Assembly (NCBI RefSeq): GCF_000715075.1
Contig: NC_134095.1
Span: 69,259,990 to 69,323,989 of the forward strand
Source of the DNA: Nicotiana tabacum
Lineage: Eukaryota; Streptophyta; Magnoliopsida; Solanales; Solanaceae
Length of the DNA: 64,000 bases
Direction: 5' to 3'
Below are positions 42,070 through 54,014 of this stretch, one piece after another. The stretch's first letter is position 1, and each line of letters begins with the position of its first letter. Made by a program: the position numbers and the translations under genes. The notes beneath the pieces are model-generated. The model had not been told where the DNA came from and searched no databases. It was given only the letters and a program-made list of their open reading frames with translations.

Positions 42070-43853
42070 GCTGGGGACCAGTTTGTTGAGGCTTGAGGGG
42101 CCTCTCTATATCCTTTGCTGATTTTTGATGTTTTATTTGGTAGTTAGCATTGGGAACAATGCTAGCTTTTATTCCTGGGGGTGTGGCCCTACTATTTTGA
42201 TTAACTGCTGGATTACTGTACATATTATCTTTACATTTAGCTTGTTGACATTAGTAATTGGTAGATGGTTTGTATATAACTGTTCATTCCAGATGCTCTT
42301 CAGACTCTATGTATATATGCATTCCCCCCTGGTTGTATATTCCACTCCCCTTTTGTACATATTCATTCGGTTTTCATTTTGTTTTTCTATTTTTCGATAA
42401 AATTCTTTGTCTTAGTTGCAAAGTTAGGCTCGTAGCCTTTTTGTCTTATTTTGGCGTTTTCAATAAGCCCTTGGTTTTCTTAACGCCACGATTCTTTCCA
42501 AGGGTAGATGTTGTGCGAACCGGGTGGCTCTTCCCAATGATAGATGGCGTGACAACCTTCTTAAGGGTTTGAGTCCGTTTTTGATTTCTCTTTTTTTTTA
42601 TTTTCAAGTTTTTATAGTTAAGGGTACCTCAGGCAAAGCCTCACTTGGATCTAACACATTTGCCTTTGATCCTATGGTCAAAGACATTATGTTGTGTTTA
42701 GGATGGTGAAAGTTGTAGCCTTGAGACTCTTGTTTTGACCAAACAATCATTATGTGGTCATTTTGGGCCATTGTGCGCTTGAATCATATCTAAGGTCGTT
42801 GTGGGCCCTCGATTCCATCTTAGGAAATCCTTGAGTGTGTGCAGTAAGAATTCGAATCGTGATCCCAAGTACCGAACCGATGGTCTAGAACTTGCCCTGA
42901 ATGTTTGTTGAGGTGAAATAATAGGTGGAACTTGACTTGTGACGTGATTATAGGCTCTCCTTGATCCAAAAGGCAAAATTTGAAAAATTTCCATGACCTA
43001 ACAATGAAATAATCCCTAGTTCAACCCTTTTGAGCCTTAAACCTTTTTCGTTCATGAACCAAGTTACAAGCCTACACCCGTTCTTAACGAAACCCTCTCT
43101 TGGCACCAAAATTTTCCCTTGAGTAAATGGCAAATATCTAAGTTTGGGGGGAGAGACAAGAAAGGCATCAATGTGGTAAAGTGAAAAAGGTGTGGAAAAG
43201 GGATAAAAAAGGAGAAAGGATTTGAATTGCAAAAGAAAGAGTGACAATGCGTCTCTCTAACCCCTTGAGAGAAGTGAATTACTCAATTGAGTCAAGAAAG
43301 TGTGCCAAAATAAATCAAAAGAAGTGCTTGAGGGAGGATTTGAACAAAAACACGTCCTACCTTTACCCAAAGCCTTCACAATGACTCCTCAAAAGCCCTA
43401 TATGATCTTGAGTTGATGGAAGCCTACCTTAGTGGATACTTACATAAAGGGCAAGCATATGGTACTTAGAGCCGGACTTAGGGCCTTTTCTTTGTGAGAG
43501 ATGAAAGAGAAGTTCATTCACCTCGATGTGTGTGCGAATACTCTAAAAGTTTAGGTTCACTCAGGGAAAGTCGAGGATGTGTGAGTTTGGGTTCCACAAT
43601 GACCAAAGAAATTGAGAAAGGTTCCTTGATGAAATGTGTCAACTCTTGATGCTCTTGCGTCGCACTTGATCCACAAGTTTACAAAGTTTAAATGTGTTAA
43701 TAATGCATTCGCATTGAGGGCAATTGTTAGTCCCAATTGAGGCTTATTGAGGTTTATTTAGGATAAACAGGAATTTCTCGAGTATTGTCCATTGAGGGGT
43801 AGGTCTCATTTTATTTTGCTTGAGGACAAGCAAAGGTTTAAGTTTGGGGGAGT
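42070..43853 (+). other. 3' untranslated region of unit 1
   Basis: The stretch is non-coding, with purine-rich pieces and a PPT-like copy AGTTTGGGGGGAGAG at 43141-43155, about 700 bases before the real PPT. It ends AGTTTGGGGGAGT. No gene motif is seen. Confidence 0.75.
43840..43853 (+). other. Polypurine tract, unit 1
   Basis: AAGTTTGGGGGAGT lies directly before the middle LTR. The unit 2 copy is at 54001-54014. Confidence 0.8.
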
Positions 43854-45427
43854 TAATAACTGTGATTTCTACATGTTTTATACCCATTCTTACCTAAGCT
43901 TTGTGCATTAACTACTAGAAATTAGTCCCAAAATGCTTACAAGTTGCGCTTGATTGCAGGTTTGAGCGACGAGATGACAAATACTAAAGATCGGTCAAAA
44001 AGAAGTGAAATCTGCCAAGTGTCAGAAGACAACTGAAAGGGGGGATCAAAAGGACCTGCGCGGTCCGCACTATTTTGTCATGCGGCCGCGCAGGAGAGTT
44101 CAGAAGCTGGACATCTTCAAGTTCAACCTGCGCGGTCCGCATTGTTCTGCCACACGGCCGTGCAGAAAAGTTCAGAGGACATGATATCTTCAAGTCAAGC
44201 TGTGCGGTCCGCATCCATTTTCATGCGGTCCGTGCCTAAGAGTATCAGACTCAGTCATTCAAGGCAAAAGCCCATGCAGCCGCGCACCTAATCAGTGCGG
44301 TCCGCGTGGATAAAGTTCACGAGGCCGCGCGTCACTTTTGTGCGGTCCGTGCCCCTAGTGCCAGAAGCAAGATATGAAGGCCCAAAACCCTACGCGGTTG
44401 TGCGTCATTTGTGTGCGGTTCACGCCAGACCCTCAGTGGTATTTTTGTCCGGTTTCTCCTGTGTAGTATAAATAGAACATTTGACTTTTTAGTAGTAGTT
44501 CTGTTTTTTTTGGGAGATCTGTTTTGAGAGCATAGAGCAGTTGTACTTGGGATTTCATGATTTTAGCCTATTTTGGGAAATTTCTTCTAGTATTAACGTG
44601 GATTTGAGTAGATTAACATTGTAGTTAATTGTTATGTCAATTTCATCTATTAATTCCTCAATTTCTGTTCCTATTATGGCTAGCTAAACCCATTAGCTAG
44701 GGTTGTGGCTCAACCCTAGTGTGGGTAATTAATGGGTGTGATTGTTTAGTGCATGGATGATATTAGGTATTTGTTATTTGAATTAATCTCATGTTTTCAT
44801 TAAGATTTGGTGGTTGCAAACACTAAGTCTAGCTTAGTGAGTCTTGACTCTTCTTGAGAAAGAGAGTCTATGACCCCAAGATTAATTCTAACAATTAATT
44901 GGGATGGACCCATGAGATTGGTAGTCCCAATTAACGGGTTAAACCTCGAGAGAGTAATTACCCAACTTGAACCATAAATTTCTTGGGCAAATTGGCCAAC
45001 CCAATTGGTCTCGAGAGAGTCAATTGAGCAAAATCACTCTCTCTACCGAGAGGTGTGAGAGTGAGTACAAAAGTGCAACGGTTATAGCATAAGTCCCATA
45101 GTCATCATTCTTACAGTAGGAATCTCTACCCGTTAGTTGACCACCTAGGTACATGCCACGACCCTAGTGCCTTTCTATATATTACACACAACTTAGAATC
45201 ATAATTTTAGCATAACATAGTTTTACAATTGTAGTTGATAAATTGTAGCTATTAATCAAAAAGAAAACCAAAAATGTTAGAAGATCAATTAGGAGCTAAA
45301 ACATAGTCCTAGATTATACAAACACGCAACTCCAAATTGAAGTTCCCTGTGGAAAATTGACCCCGATACCGCTATTGGGTAAAAGTATTAGCGCCCACTC
45401 TTCCTCAGGTTGAGTCCGCTGCGATCA
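43854..45427 (+). repeat. Middle LTR shared by units 1 and 2
   Basis: It begins TAATAACTG, where TG has mutated to TA, and ends GCGATCA. It carries the hairpin array 44055-44427 and TATAAATAG at 44467-44475. It alone has 40 extra bases at 45121-45160. A PPT precedes it and a complete PBS follows it. Confidence 0.92.
44055..44427 (+). repeat. GC hairpin-word array in middle LTR
   Basis: It shows the same word order as at 34016 and 54216, with different point changes. One pair here reads CACACGGCCGTGCAG where the others have GCGGCC-type arms, mostly C-to-T or G-to-A changes at CpG. Confidence 0.85.
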
Positions 45428-45432
45428 CTTTT

Positions 45433-45450
45433 TGGCGCCGTTGCCGGGGA
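45433..45450 (+). other. Primer binding site, tRNA-Asp type, unit 2
   Basis: TGGCGCCGTTGCCGGGGA is complementary to the 3' end of plant tRNA-Asp(GUC). It stands five bases after the LTR end. About 60 bases of leader follow before the inverted ORF3 starts at 45510. Confidence 0.92.
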
Positions 45451-45509
45451 ACTTTACGGTGTTGACTATTTGTGCAGCTTTTATTGTATTTTGCTTCTCT
45501 TTCCTTCTT

Positions 45510-46901
45510 ACGAATAAAAGCTAGCATTGTTCCCAATGCTAACTACCAAATAAAACATCAAAAATCAGCAAAGGATATAGAGCGACCCCTCAAGCCTCAT
45601 CAAACTGGTCTCCAGCCTGCTGCTGCTGTGCTGCTGGGACAGGTGTCTGCTCCTGATCTGGCTCATCAACTGGTGGAACTGAAGAGGGCTCAACATCTGC
45701 AGTACTAGACGGGCCCATATGAGCTGGAGCCACCTCAATCACTATTCCCTCTGTGCTAGGGAGCTTTCTGTTCTTCCTTGGCCTATCCTCATCTGCCTGT
45801 GGCTCCATTGTTGCTGGCTCTCCAGCTGGATCTCCAAATAGTAAGTCGAGTGGCATCTGATCCGTTAGCAGTTTGTCCACATCCACTCTCAACTGTGCAA
45901 CTGACTCCTTGGAAGCTTTCTGCTTCCTTAGCTTCTTGTGCTCTCGAGTCAACTTTTCCAATGCCTTTCCATGTGCCCAACCGCCTTTGTCAAGGCATCC
46001 TGCATCGCCATCATCTTTTCCTGGTTGGCCAGGATCTTCTTCAATGCATCCTCAATGGAGGAGGGAATCTCAATAGTAGCTGGCGCTCCTTGTGCCTGCA
46101 CAACAGTGGTCAAAGTGGACAACTTGGATGTCGCAACTGACATCCAGTTGTTCAAACTGGCAAGGGAGTGAGTGAGCTGGTTGGCAGTGAACCGGTGAGT
46201 CTTTGATGAAGGAATCACCGGATTGGCGGCGACAGATGGACCAGCTGTGGAGGAAGGGCCTGGGGGCAGTGACTCATCAGTAGTAGGCTCAGGGGGCTGC
46301 TCAGTAGCAACTGGCTCTTCAGACTGCCCAGGTGCGGAGGAGGTAGAAGCTTGAGTCTTTTGCCTCTCTTTGGGTTGTCCGGACCCAACTGATCATACCA
46401 CGAGTAGGGGGCCATTGGAGGTACCGTAACATCATATCGTTTCTTCTTCACTTTCAACTCTCTGAAGTAAAGGGAGAGTGTTTTTGGAAAGGGGTAGTCT
46501 GGTTTTATCTCGTTACCGACAGTAGAAATCACTTTCGACATTATATTACCTACATTCAGAGGGAAACCCACCATGATAGATGATACCAAGACAACCCGAG
46601 GAAGGGGAACGGAGTGATCGTGTGTAGATGGGTCAAGTCGACTAAACACGAAGGTCAACCACCCTTTTGCTTCAAAGTTGAGGGTGTTCCGAAAAATCTT
46701 TTCCTGTGCCTTCAACCACACAGGGACTGTACCTGGATCTGCTAAATGCTCGACCAACCATGGACGAATCTCCTTTTTCATTGGTAGCTTCTCAAGATAC
46801 TGAGACTCATCCTCTTTTTCAAACCCCAATAAGTCATTCAGCGACTTCCCATCAAATATCACGATCTTGTCCCTCACTTTCATTGCATTGGAATCCCGAA
46901 C
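45510..46901 (-). pseudogene. Inverted copy of ORF3, unit 2
   Basis: The minus strand matches 50846-52238 of the same unit. Three frames (45590-45961, 45949-46218, 46215-46883) carry the same motifs as the unit 1 copy ([38 protein letters not shown]), with frameshifts between them. The pol-side junction is the same as in unit 1 (GGAATCCCGAAC then ACGGTGGAGGAC). The LTR-side junction differs: it lies past the PBS and leader. Confidence 0.9.
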
Positions 46902-49079
46902 ACGGTGGAGGACATTTTGGAGGTCTTCATGGATGATTTTAGTGTGGTTGGGGACTCATTTGGTGATTGCTTGCAAAACTTGGATCGTGTTGGCACGATG
47001 CGAAGACACAAACTTAGTTCTCAATTAGGAGAAATGCCATTTTATAGTACAAGAAGGAATTGTGTTGGGTCACAAAATTTCAAATAGAGGGATTGAGGTT
47101 GATAAGGTGAAAATTGAGGTTATCTCAAGGCTCCCTCCCCCTACTTTTATCAAAGGGGTGAGGAGTTTTCTTGGTCACGCGGGTTTCTACCGAAGATTCA
47201 TCAAAGATTTCTCTAAGGTAGTTAACACATTATGTAAATTGCTAGAGAAAGATGCCAAATATGTGTTAGATGAGAAATGTATGGAGGCTTTCGACCTTTT
47301 AAAGCAAAAGTTGACGACTACCCCTATCATTACTGCACCAAAGTGGAGCTTGCCCTTTGAGCTCATGTGCGACGCTAGTGATGTTGCGGTGGGGAGGTCT
47401 TGGGCCAAAGAACCAACAAAATGTTCCATCCGGTACTACGCAAGTAAGACAATGAATGAAGCTCAAAGGAACTACACGGTCACCGAGAAGGAATTGCTTG
47501 CCATTGTTTTTGCCATGGAGAAGTTTCGCCCATACCTTATGGGGGCCAAAGTGATTATTCATACCGATCACGCCGCCCTTAGGTATTTGATGACGAAGAA
47601 AGATTCTAAAGCAAGGTTAATGAGATGGGTGCTTCTTCTTCAAGAATTTGATTTGGAGATTGTTGATAGAAAGGGTAGTGAAAATCAAGTGGCAGACCAT
47701 TTGTCTCGATTGGAGGAGGAAGGGATGCCTTTGGATGGCCTTGAGATAAATGATGTTTTTCCGGATGAACAACTCCTCTCGGTTTCAATGCTAGACATGC
47801 CATGGTTTGCCGACATTGCCAATTATCTTGTCACCGGTGTGGTTCCGTATGAGCTCTCTTCTAACCAAAGGAAGAAGCTCAAGCGGGATTGCTTGGACTA
47901 CTATTGGGATGAGCCGTATCTTTTCAAAATTTGCACCGATGGTGTAATTCGCCGGTGTGTTTCCGAAGAAAAGCAATTGAGTATTGTGGAAGCTTGTCAC
48001 TCTTCGCCCTATGGTGGCTATCATGGCAGGGCAAGTACGGCATCTAAAGTGTTGAGCTGTGGTTTCTATTGGCCGTCGTTGTTCAAGGATGTTGGTGACT
48101 TTGTGAAAAGATGTGATGAATGCCAACGTGCCGGAGGGATTTCGAAGAAAGATAAGATGCCCCTTAACACGATTCTAGAGGTTGACATTTTTGATGTTTG
48201 GGGGATAGACGTTATGGGACCATTCGTAAGTTCTTGTGGCAACACTTACATCTTGGTAGCGGTTGATTATGTGTCGAAATGGGTTGAGGCCATAGCTTTG
48301 CCAAATAATGAGGCTCGAAGTGTGGTGGCGTTCTTGAAAAGAGTATCTTCACGAGGTTTGGCACTCCACGTGCTATCATCAGTGACGGGGGTTCTTATTT
48401 TTGCAACCGGGCTTTTGACTCTTTGCTAGCCAAGTATGGGGTAAATCACAAGGTGACCACTCCTTATCATCCTCAAGCGAGTGGCCAAGTTGAAGTGTCC
48501 AAACGTGAGAGCAAGAGTATTTTGTCTAAGACTGTTAATGCAAATTGGACCGACTGGTCGAAGAAATTGGATGATGCTCTTTGGGGTTATCATACAGCTT
48601 TCAAAACTCCGATTGGTATGTCGCCGTATCGTTTGGTGTTTGGGAAGGCTTGTCATCTTCCGGTAAAATTGGAACATAAGACTATGTGGGCTCTGAAAAA
48701 GTTGAACTTAGAATGGGATGTAGCTGCAAATCTCCGGGTTGAGCAATTGAATGAACTTGATGAGTTTAGGTTTCATGCTTACTCTAGCTCGTCCTTGTAT
48801 AAGGACAAGATGAAGTACCTTCATGACAAGTATGCCCGAGGGAAGGAATTCAAAGTTGGTGACATGGTTCTTCTTTTCAATTCCCGGTTGAGGTTATTTC
48901 TGGGCAAGCTGAAGTCTAAGTGGAGCGGCCCTTTTGAAGTGGTTGGTGCAACTCCCTTTGGTGCCATTGATCTCAAAAATAAAAATAGTGAAGTTTTCCG
49001 AGTCAATGGGCATTGTGTCAAGCACTATTTGGGAAAGATTGATAACAGCCACGTGGTGGCACGCATTCATTTGAAATGA
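46902..49079 (+). pseudogene. Athila-like pol (RT end, RNase H, integrase), unit 2
   Basis: It has the same content as in unit 1 but is broken twice, near 47000-47060 (after DRV) and near 48340-48425 (in the core after AFLK). Recognisable are [62 protein letters not shown], and GIDVMGPF, where F has changed to V. The last frame 48423-49079 holds [16 protein letters not shown] and an intact C-terminus ending HLK. No chromodomain. Confidence 0.9.
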
Positions 49080-49273
49080 CTGTGATGGTAACATGCGTTG
49101 TGCCGCGACGTTAAATCAGGCGCTTCTTGGGAGGCAACCCATGTCTTTCCTTTTCTTTGTTTTTCTGTTGTAGAGTAGGGTTTTTGAGTTGATAACTTGT
49201 AAAGTGTTGTAGGGAATAATGTTGAACCAGTGCAGGGCAAAAGTGCAAAAAATGGTCAGTCCCTGAAAATGGC

Positions 49274-49451
49274 CTACGCGGCCGCGCACCAAAGCAGTGC
49301 GGTCCGCGTGGGAAAAGCTGAAATCACCAAGTCTCTAATAACTTCCACGCGGCCACACACCAAAACTGTGCGGTCCGCGTGGGCTGAGCAGTCAAATGTG
49401 AGGGAATGAAAACCAGCGCGGACCGCGACCATTTCTGTGCGGCCGCGCTGG
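49274..49451 (+). repeat. GC hairpin-word array in spacer, unit 2 (first)
   Basis: The order is the same as at 39194-39371, with CpG-type changes such as CGCGGCCACACACC. The CCAGCGCGG/CCGCGCTGG pair is kept. Confidence 0.85.
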
Positions 49452-49843
49452 TAGGTAAGTTGTGAGTCCCCAGGGTTTTTCTATAAATAGAAGCCTTGGG
49501 CCTCATTTGATCCTTTTCGCAACTTTTCATCTGGAGCTTTAATTTTCACTGTACATCTGTATCTCTTGCTCAGTTAGTTGATTTCTCATTAATCCCTGGT
49601 AACAACTCTTGTTTATTTCATTCATAGCCTAATTTTTGTCTCTTTTAATAACTCCCTACTAGTATAACTTCTTATTTTCGTTCTTTTTCTTCTTAGTTAA
49701 CTGTTAGTTTAGATTTTTATTGTTTTGGTTGAATCATGGGGCATAAATGCATGTTAATTAATTGAGTAGGGACACTTAGGACTCAAATTGTGAACAAAAA
49801 TGGGACTTAATGGAAAAATATCTCGGCTCAGTTATATTTGCCC

Positions 49844-50059
49844 TACGCGGCCACGCAGCATTCTTGCGCGGTCCGTGTGGCCCCTTGTGTGCAATGACGA
49901 ACCTTCTCAGCGCGGTCCGCGTGCCATTTCTATGCGGTCCGCACTGAAGCCACGCGGCCGCAGTCCAAAATAGTGCGTACCATGTCGGCTTATTTAGAGA
50001 AACGTGTTTGGGTATCAGTATACTACGCGGACCGCATGCCTTTTGTTGCGGTCCGCACC
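49844..50059 (+). repeat. GC hairpin-word array in spacer, unit 2 (second)
   Basis: This is the counterpart of 39764-39979, with changes such as GGCCACGC and GTCCGTGT. It lies between the TATA box and the ORF3 start. Confidence 0.82.
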
Positions 50060-50163
50060 CTTCTGTCTGTGTAACTGTGTCTGCAACTGTGCATTCAACT
50101 GAACTGTTTATTTCATATTATGTACTTCTACTAACAATGATGGACACGTATTCCTTGCAGACA

Positions 50164-52132
50164 ATGGTTCAAAAGCGAGTGGCTAAAAACCAAGCGAGCA
50201 AACAAATACAACCAGGGAGAGGTGGTTCCTCCCGTGGGGGAAAAGGAAAAAGAATTGTAAAGTTAAATCCTCAAACCATGGAAGTGATAAAGGAAAACCG
50301 GAAGATAATTCGGGAAGCTGATAGAGCTGCATCTCACTCCACGGGGAGTGAGTATACACCTTCGAGGAGTGTCACTTTAGAGTCTTCCCCCACACACATG
50401 TCCACATCTTTTCAGCTATGGGATTCCCCGTCTCCTGGTCGTGCTGATGTAGCCACTTCCAAAAAGCCGGTAAATGTCATCTCAGACTCGTCTGATGAGT
50501 ACGGAGCAGAAAAAGCAAGTGAGAACACCTACTCCACTTCTCCCACAGCTTCACTGATATGCCGAAGGAGGTGCACCACAGGTTGGGGGTATATAGAGGA
50601 CCAGGAGGCCGGAGGCATGGGAAGATAGGTTTGTCAGTGAGGTCGCTTTCCACAAATTCAGGGAATGGTGGCCTAAGAGAAAGTTGATTCCAGAAAGGCG
50701 GTTCATTGATGCCGATCTTGTCCCACTCAACCCTCATGTGCAAGCACAATTCCGCACTAGAGAGGGGTGGGGATTATTCAAAGAGCGAGTTGAAATTGCA
50801 AACGAGCACATGGTGAAGGAGTTTTATTGCAATGTCCACCACACAGTTCGGGATTCCAAAGCAATGAAAGTGAGGGACAAGATCGTGATATTTGATAGGA
50901 AGCCGCTGAATGACTTCTTGGGGTTTGAAGAAGAGGATGAGTCTCAGTATCTTGAGAAGCTGGCAATGAAAGAGGAGGTTCGTCCGTGGTTGGCCGAGCA
51001 TTTAGCAGCTCCAGGTACAGTCCTTGTGTGGTTGAAGGCATAGGAAAAGATTTTTCGGAACACCCTCAACTTTGAAGCGAAAGGGTGGTTGACCTTCGTG
51101 TGTAGTTGACTTGACCCGTCTACACACGATCACTCCGTTCCCCTTCCTCGGGCTGTCTTGGTAGCATCTATCATGGCGGGTTTCCCTCTGAATGTATGTA
51201 ATATAATGTCGAGAGTGATTTCTACTGTCGGTAATGAGACAAAAACAAACTACCCCTTTCCGAACACACTCTCCCTTTACTTCAGAGACTTGAAAGTGAA
51301 TAAGAAATGATATGATGTTACGGTACCTCCAGTGGCCCCTTACTCGTGGTATGATCAGTTGGCTCCGGACAACCCAAAGTGAGGCAAAAAGACTCAAGCT
51401 TCTACCTCCTCCGCACCTGGCCAGTCTGAAGAGCCAGTTGCTACTAAGCATCCCCCTGAGCCTACTACTGATGAGGCACTGCCCCCAGGCCCTTCCTCCA
51501 TAGCTGGTCCATCTGTCGCAGCTGATCCGCTGATTCCTTCATCAAAGACTCACCGGTTCACTACCTACCAGCTCACTCACTCCCTTGCCAGTTTGAACAA
51601 TAGGATGTCAGTTCCGACATCCAAGTTGTCCACTTTGACCAATGTTGTGCAGGCACAGGGAGCGCCAACTACTATTGAGATTCCCTCCTCCATTAAGGAT
51701 GCATTGAAGAAGATCCTGGCCAACCAGGAAAAGATGATGGCAACGCAGGATGCCTTGACTAAGGCGGTTGGGGCACATGGAAAGGCATTGGAAAAGTTGG
51801 CTCGGGAGCACAAGAAGCTAAGGAAGCAGAAAGCTTCCAAGGAGTCAGTTGCACAGTTGAGAGTGGATGTGGACAAGCTGCTAGCGGATCAGATGCCACT
51901 CGACTTACTATTTGTAGATCCAGCTGGAGAGCCAGCAACAATGCAGCCACAGGCAGAGGAGGATAGGCCAAGGAAGAAGAGAAAGCTCCCTAGCACAGAG
52001 GGAATAGTGACCGAGGTGGCTCCAGCTCATGTAGGCCCATCTAGTACTGCAGATGTTGAGCCCTCTTCAGTTGCACCAGTTGATGAGCCGGATCAGGAGC
52101 AGACACCTGTCCTAGCAGCACAGCAACAGTAG
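50164..52132 (+). pseudogene. Athila-like third ORF, broken, unit 2
   Basis: This is the same protein as at 40084-42069. The frame is lost near 50555 after SPTAS by a small deletion, restored at 50684, stopped at 51041 (TAG), then stopped again near 51109, 51306 and 51380. It is open from 51593 to the end. It keeps the basic N-terminus, the coiled coil and KKRKLPSTEG. At least five disabling changes separate it from the open unit 1 copy. Confidence 0.88.
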
Positions 52133-54014
52133 GCTGGGGACCAGTTTGATGAGGCTTGAGGGGCCTCTCTATATCCTTTGCTGATTTTGATGTTTTATTT
52201 GGTAGTTAGCATTGGGAATAATGCTAGCTTTTATTCGTAGGGGTGTGTCCCTACTATTTTTATTAACTGCTGGATTACTGTACATATTATCTTTACATTT
52301 AGCTTGTTGACATTAGTAATTGGTAGTTGGTTTGTATATAACTATTCATTCCAGATGCTCTTCACACTCTATGTATATATGCATTCCCCTTGGTTGTATA
52401 TTCTACTCCCCTTTTGTACATATTCATTCGGTTTTCATTTTGTTTTTCTATTTTTCGATAAAATTCTTCGTCTTAGTTGCAAAGTTAGGCTCGTAGCCTT
52501 TTTGTCTTGTTTTCGCATTTGCAATAAGCTCTTTGTTTTCTTAACACCACGGTTCTTTCCAAGGGTAGATGTTGTGCGAACCGGGTGGCTCTTCCCAATG
52601 ATAGATGGCGTGACAACCTTCTTAAGGGTTTGAGTCCGTTTTTGATTTCTTTTTTTTTATTTTCAAGTTTTTATAGTTAAGGGTACCTCAGGCCAAGCCT
52701 CACTTGGATCTAGCACATTTGCCTTTGATCCTATGGTCAAAGACATTATGTTGTGTTTAGGATGGTGAAAGTAGTGGCCTTGAGACTCTTGTGTTGACCA
52801 AACAATCATCATGTGGTCATTTTGGGCCATTGTGCGCTTGAATCAAATCTAAGGTAATTGTGGGCCCTCGATTCCATCTTAGGCAATCCTTGAGTGTGTG
52901 TAGTGAGAATTCGAATCGTGAGCCCAAGTACCGAAACGATGGTCTAGAACTTGCCCTGAATGTTTGTTGAGGTGAAATCATAGGTGGAACTTGACTTGTG
53001 ACGTGATTATAGGCTCTCCTTGATCCAAAAGGCAAAATTTGAACAATTTCCATGACCTACCAATTAAATAATCCCTAGTTCAACCCTTTTGAGCCTTAAA
53101 CCTTTTTCGTTCATGAACCAAGTTACAAGCCTACACCCGTTCTTAACGAAACCCTCTCTTGGCACCAAAACTTTCCCTTGAGTATATGGCAAATATCTAA
53201 GTTTGGGGGGAGAGACAAGAAAGGCATCAATGTGGTAAAACAACGCAAAAGCAAAAGAAAAGGAAGGCAATGAAAAAGAGAAAAAGACAAAAAGAAAGAC
53301 AAAAATGAATAAGAACCAAAAAGGGAATCGTCGAAAAAAAAAGTGAAAAAGGTGTGGAAAAGGGATAAAAAAGGAGAAAGGATTTGAATTGCAAAAGAAA
53401 GAGTGACAATGCGCCTCTCTAACCCCTTGAGATAAGTTAATTACTCAATTGAGTCAAGAAAGTGTGCCAAAATAAATCAAAAGAAGTGCTTGATGGAAGA
53501 TTTGAACAAAAACACGTCCTACCTTTACCCAAAGCCTTTACAATGACTCCTCAAAAGTCCTATATTATCTTCAGTTGATAGAAGCCTACATTAGTGGATA
53601 CTTACATAAGGGGCAAGCATATGGTACTTAGAGCCGGACTTAGGGCCTTTTCTTTGTGAGAGATGAAAGAGAAGTCCATTCACCTCGATGTGTGTGCGAA
53701 TACTCTAAAAGGTGAGGTTCACTCAGGGAAAGTCAAGGATGTGTGAGTTTGGGTTCCACAATGACCAAAGAAATTGAGAAAGGTTCCTTGATGAAATGTG
53801 TCAACTCTTGATGCTCTTGCGTCGCACTTGATCCACAAGTTTGCAAAGTTTAAATGTGTTAATGATGCATTCGCATTGAGGGCAATTGTTAGTCCCAATT
53901 GAGGCTTGTTGAGGTTATTTTAGGATAAACAGGAATTTCTCGAGTGTTGTCCATTGAGGGGTAGGTCTCATTTTATTTGCTTGAGGACAAGCAAAGGTTT
54001 AAGTTTGGGGGAGT
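52133..54014 (+). other. 3' untranslated region of unit 2, with extra purine tract
   Basis: It is homologous to 42070-43853 but has about 105 extra purine-rich bases at 53237-53345 (AAAAG and GAAAG runs). The PPT-like copy is at 53199-53219 and the real PPT is at 54001-54014. Confidence 0.78.

Larger units (their letters stand above)
49080..50163 (+). other. Pol-ORF3 spacer, unit 2
   Basis: The organisation matches unit 1: the CTTGGGAGGCAACCC word near 49127, hairpin array 49274-49451, TATAAATAG at 49482-49490, a second array 49844-50059, and TTCCTTGCAG at 50151-50160 before ATG 50164. Confidence 0.8.

Noticed and set aside
34016..50059. Host-gene CpG islands at the GC-rich stretches
   Set aside because: Each stretch is at a fixed place in LTR or spacer of the same element and is repeated in all copies. 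No host gene is adjacent.
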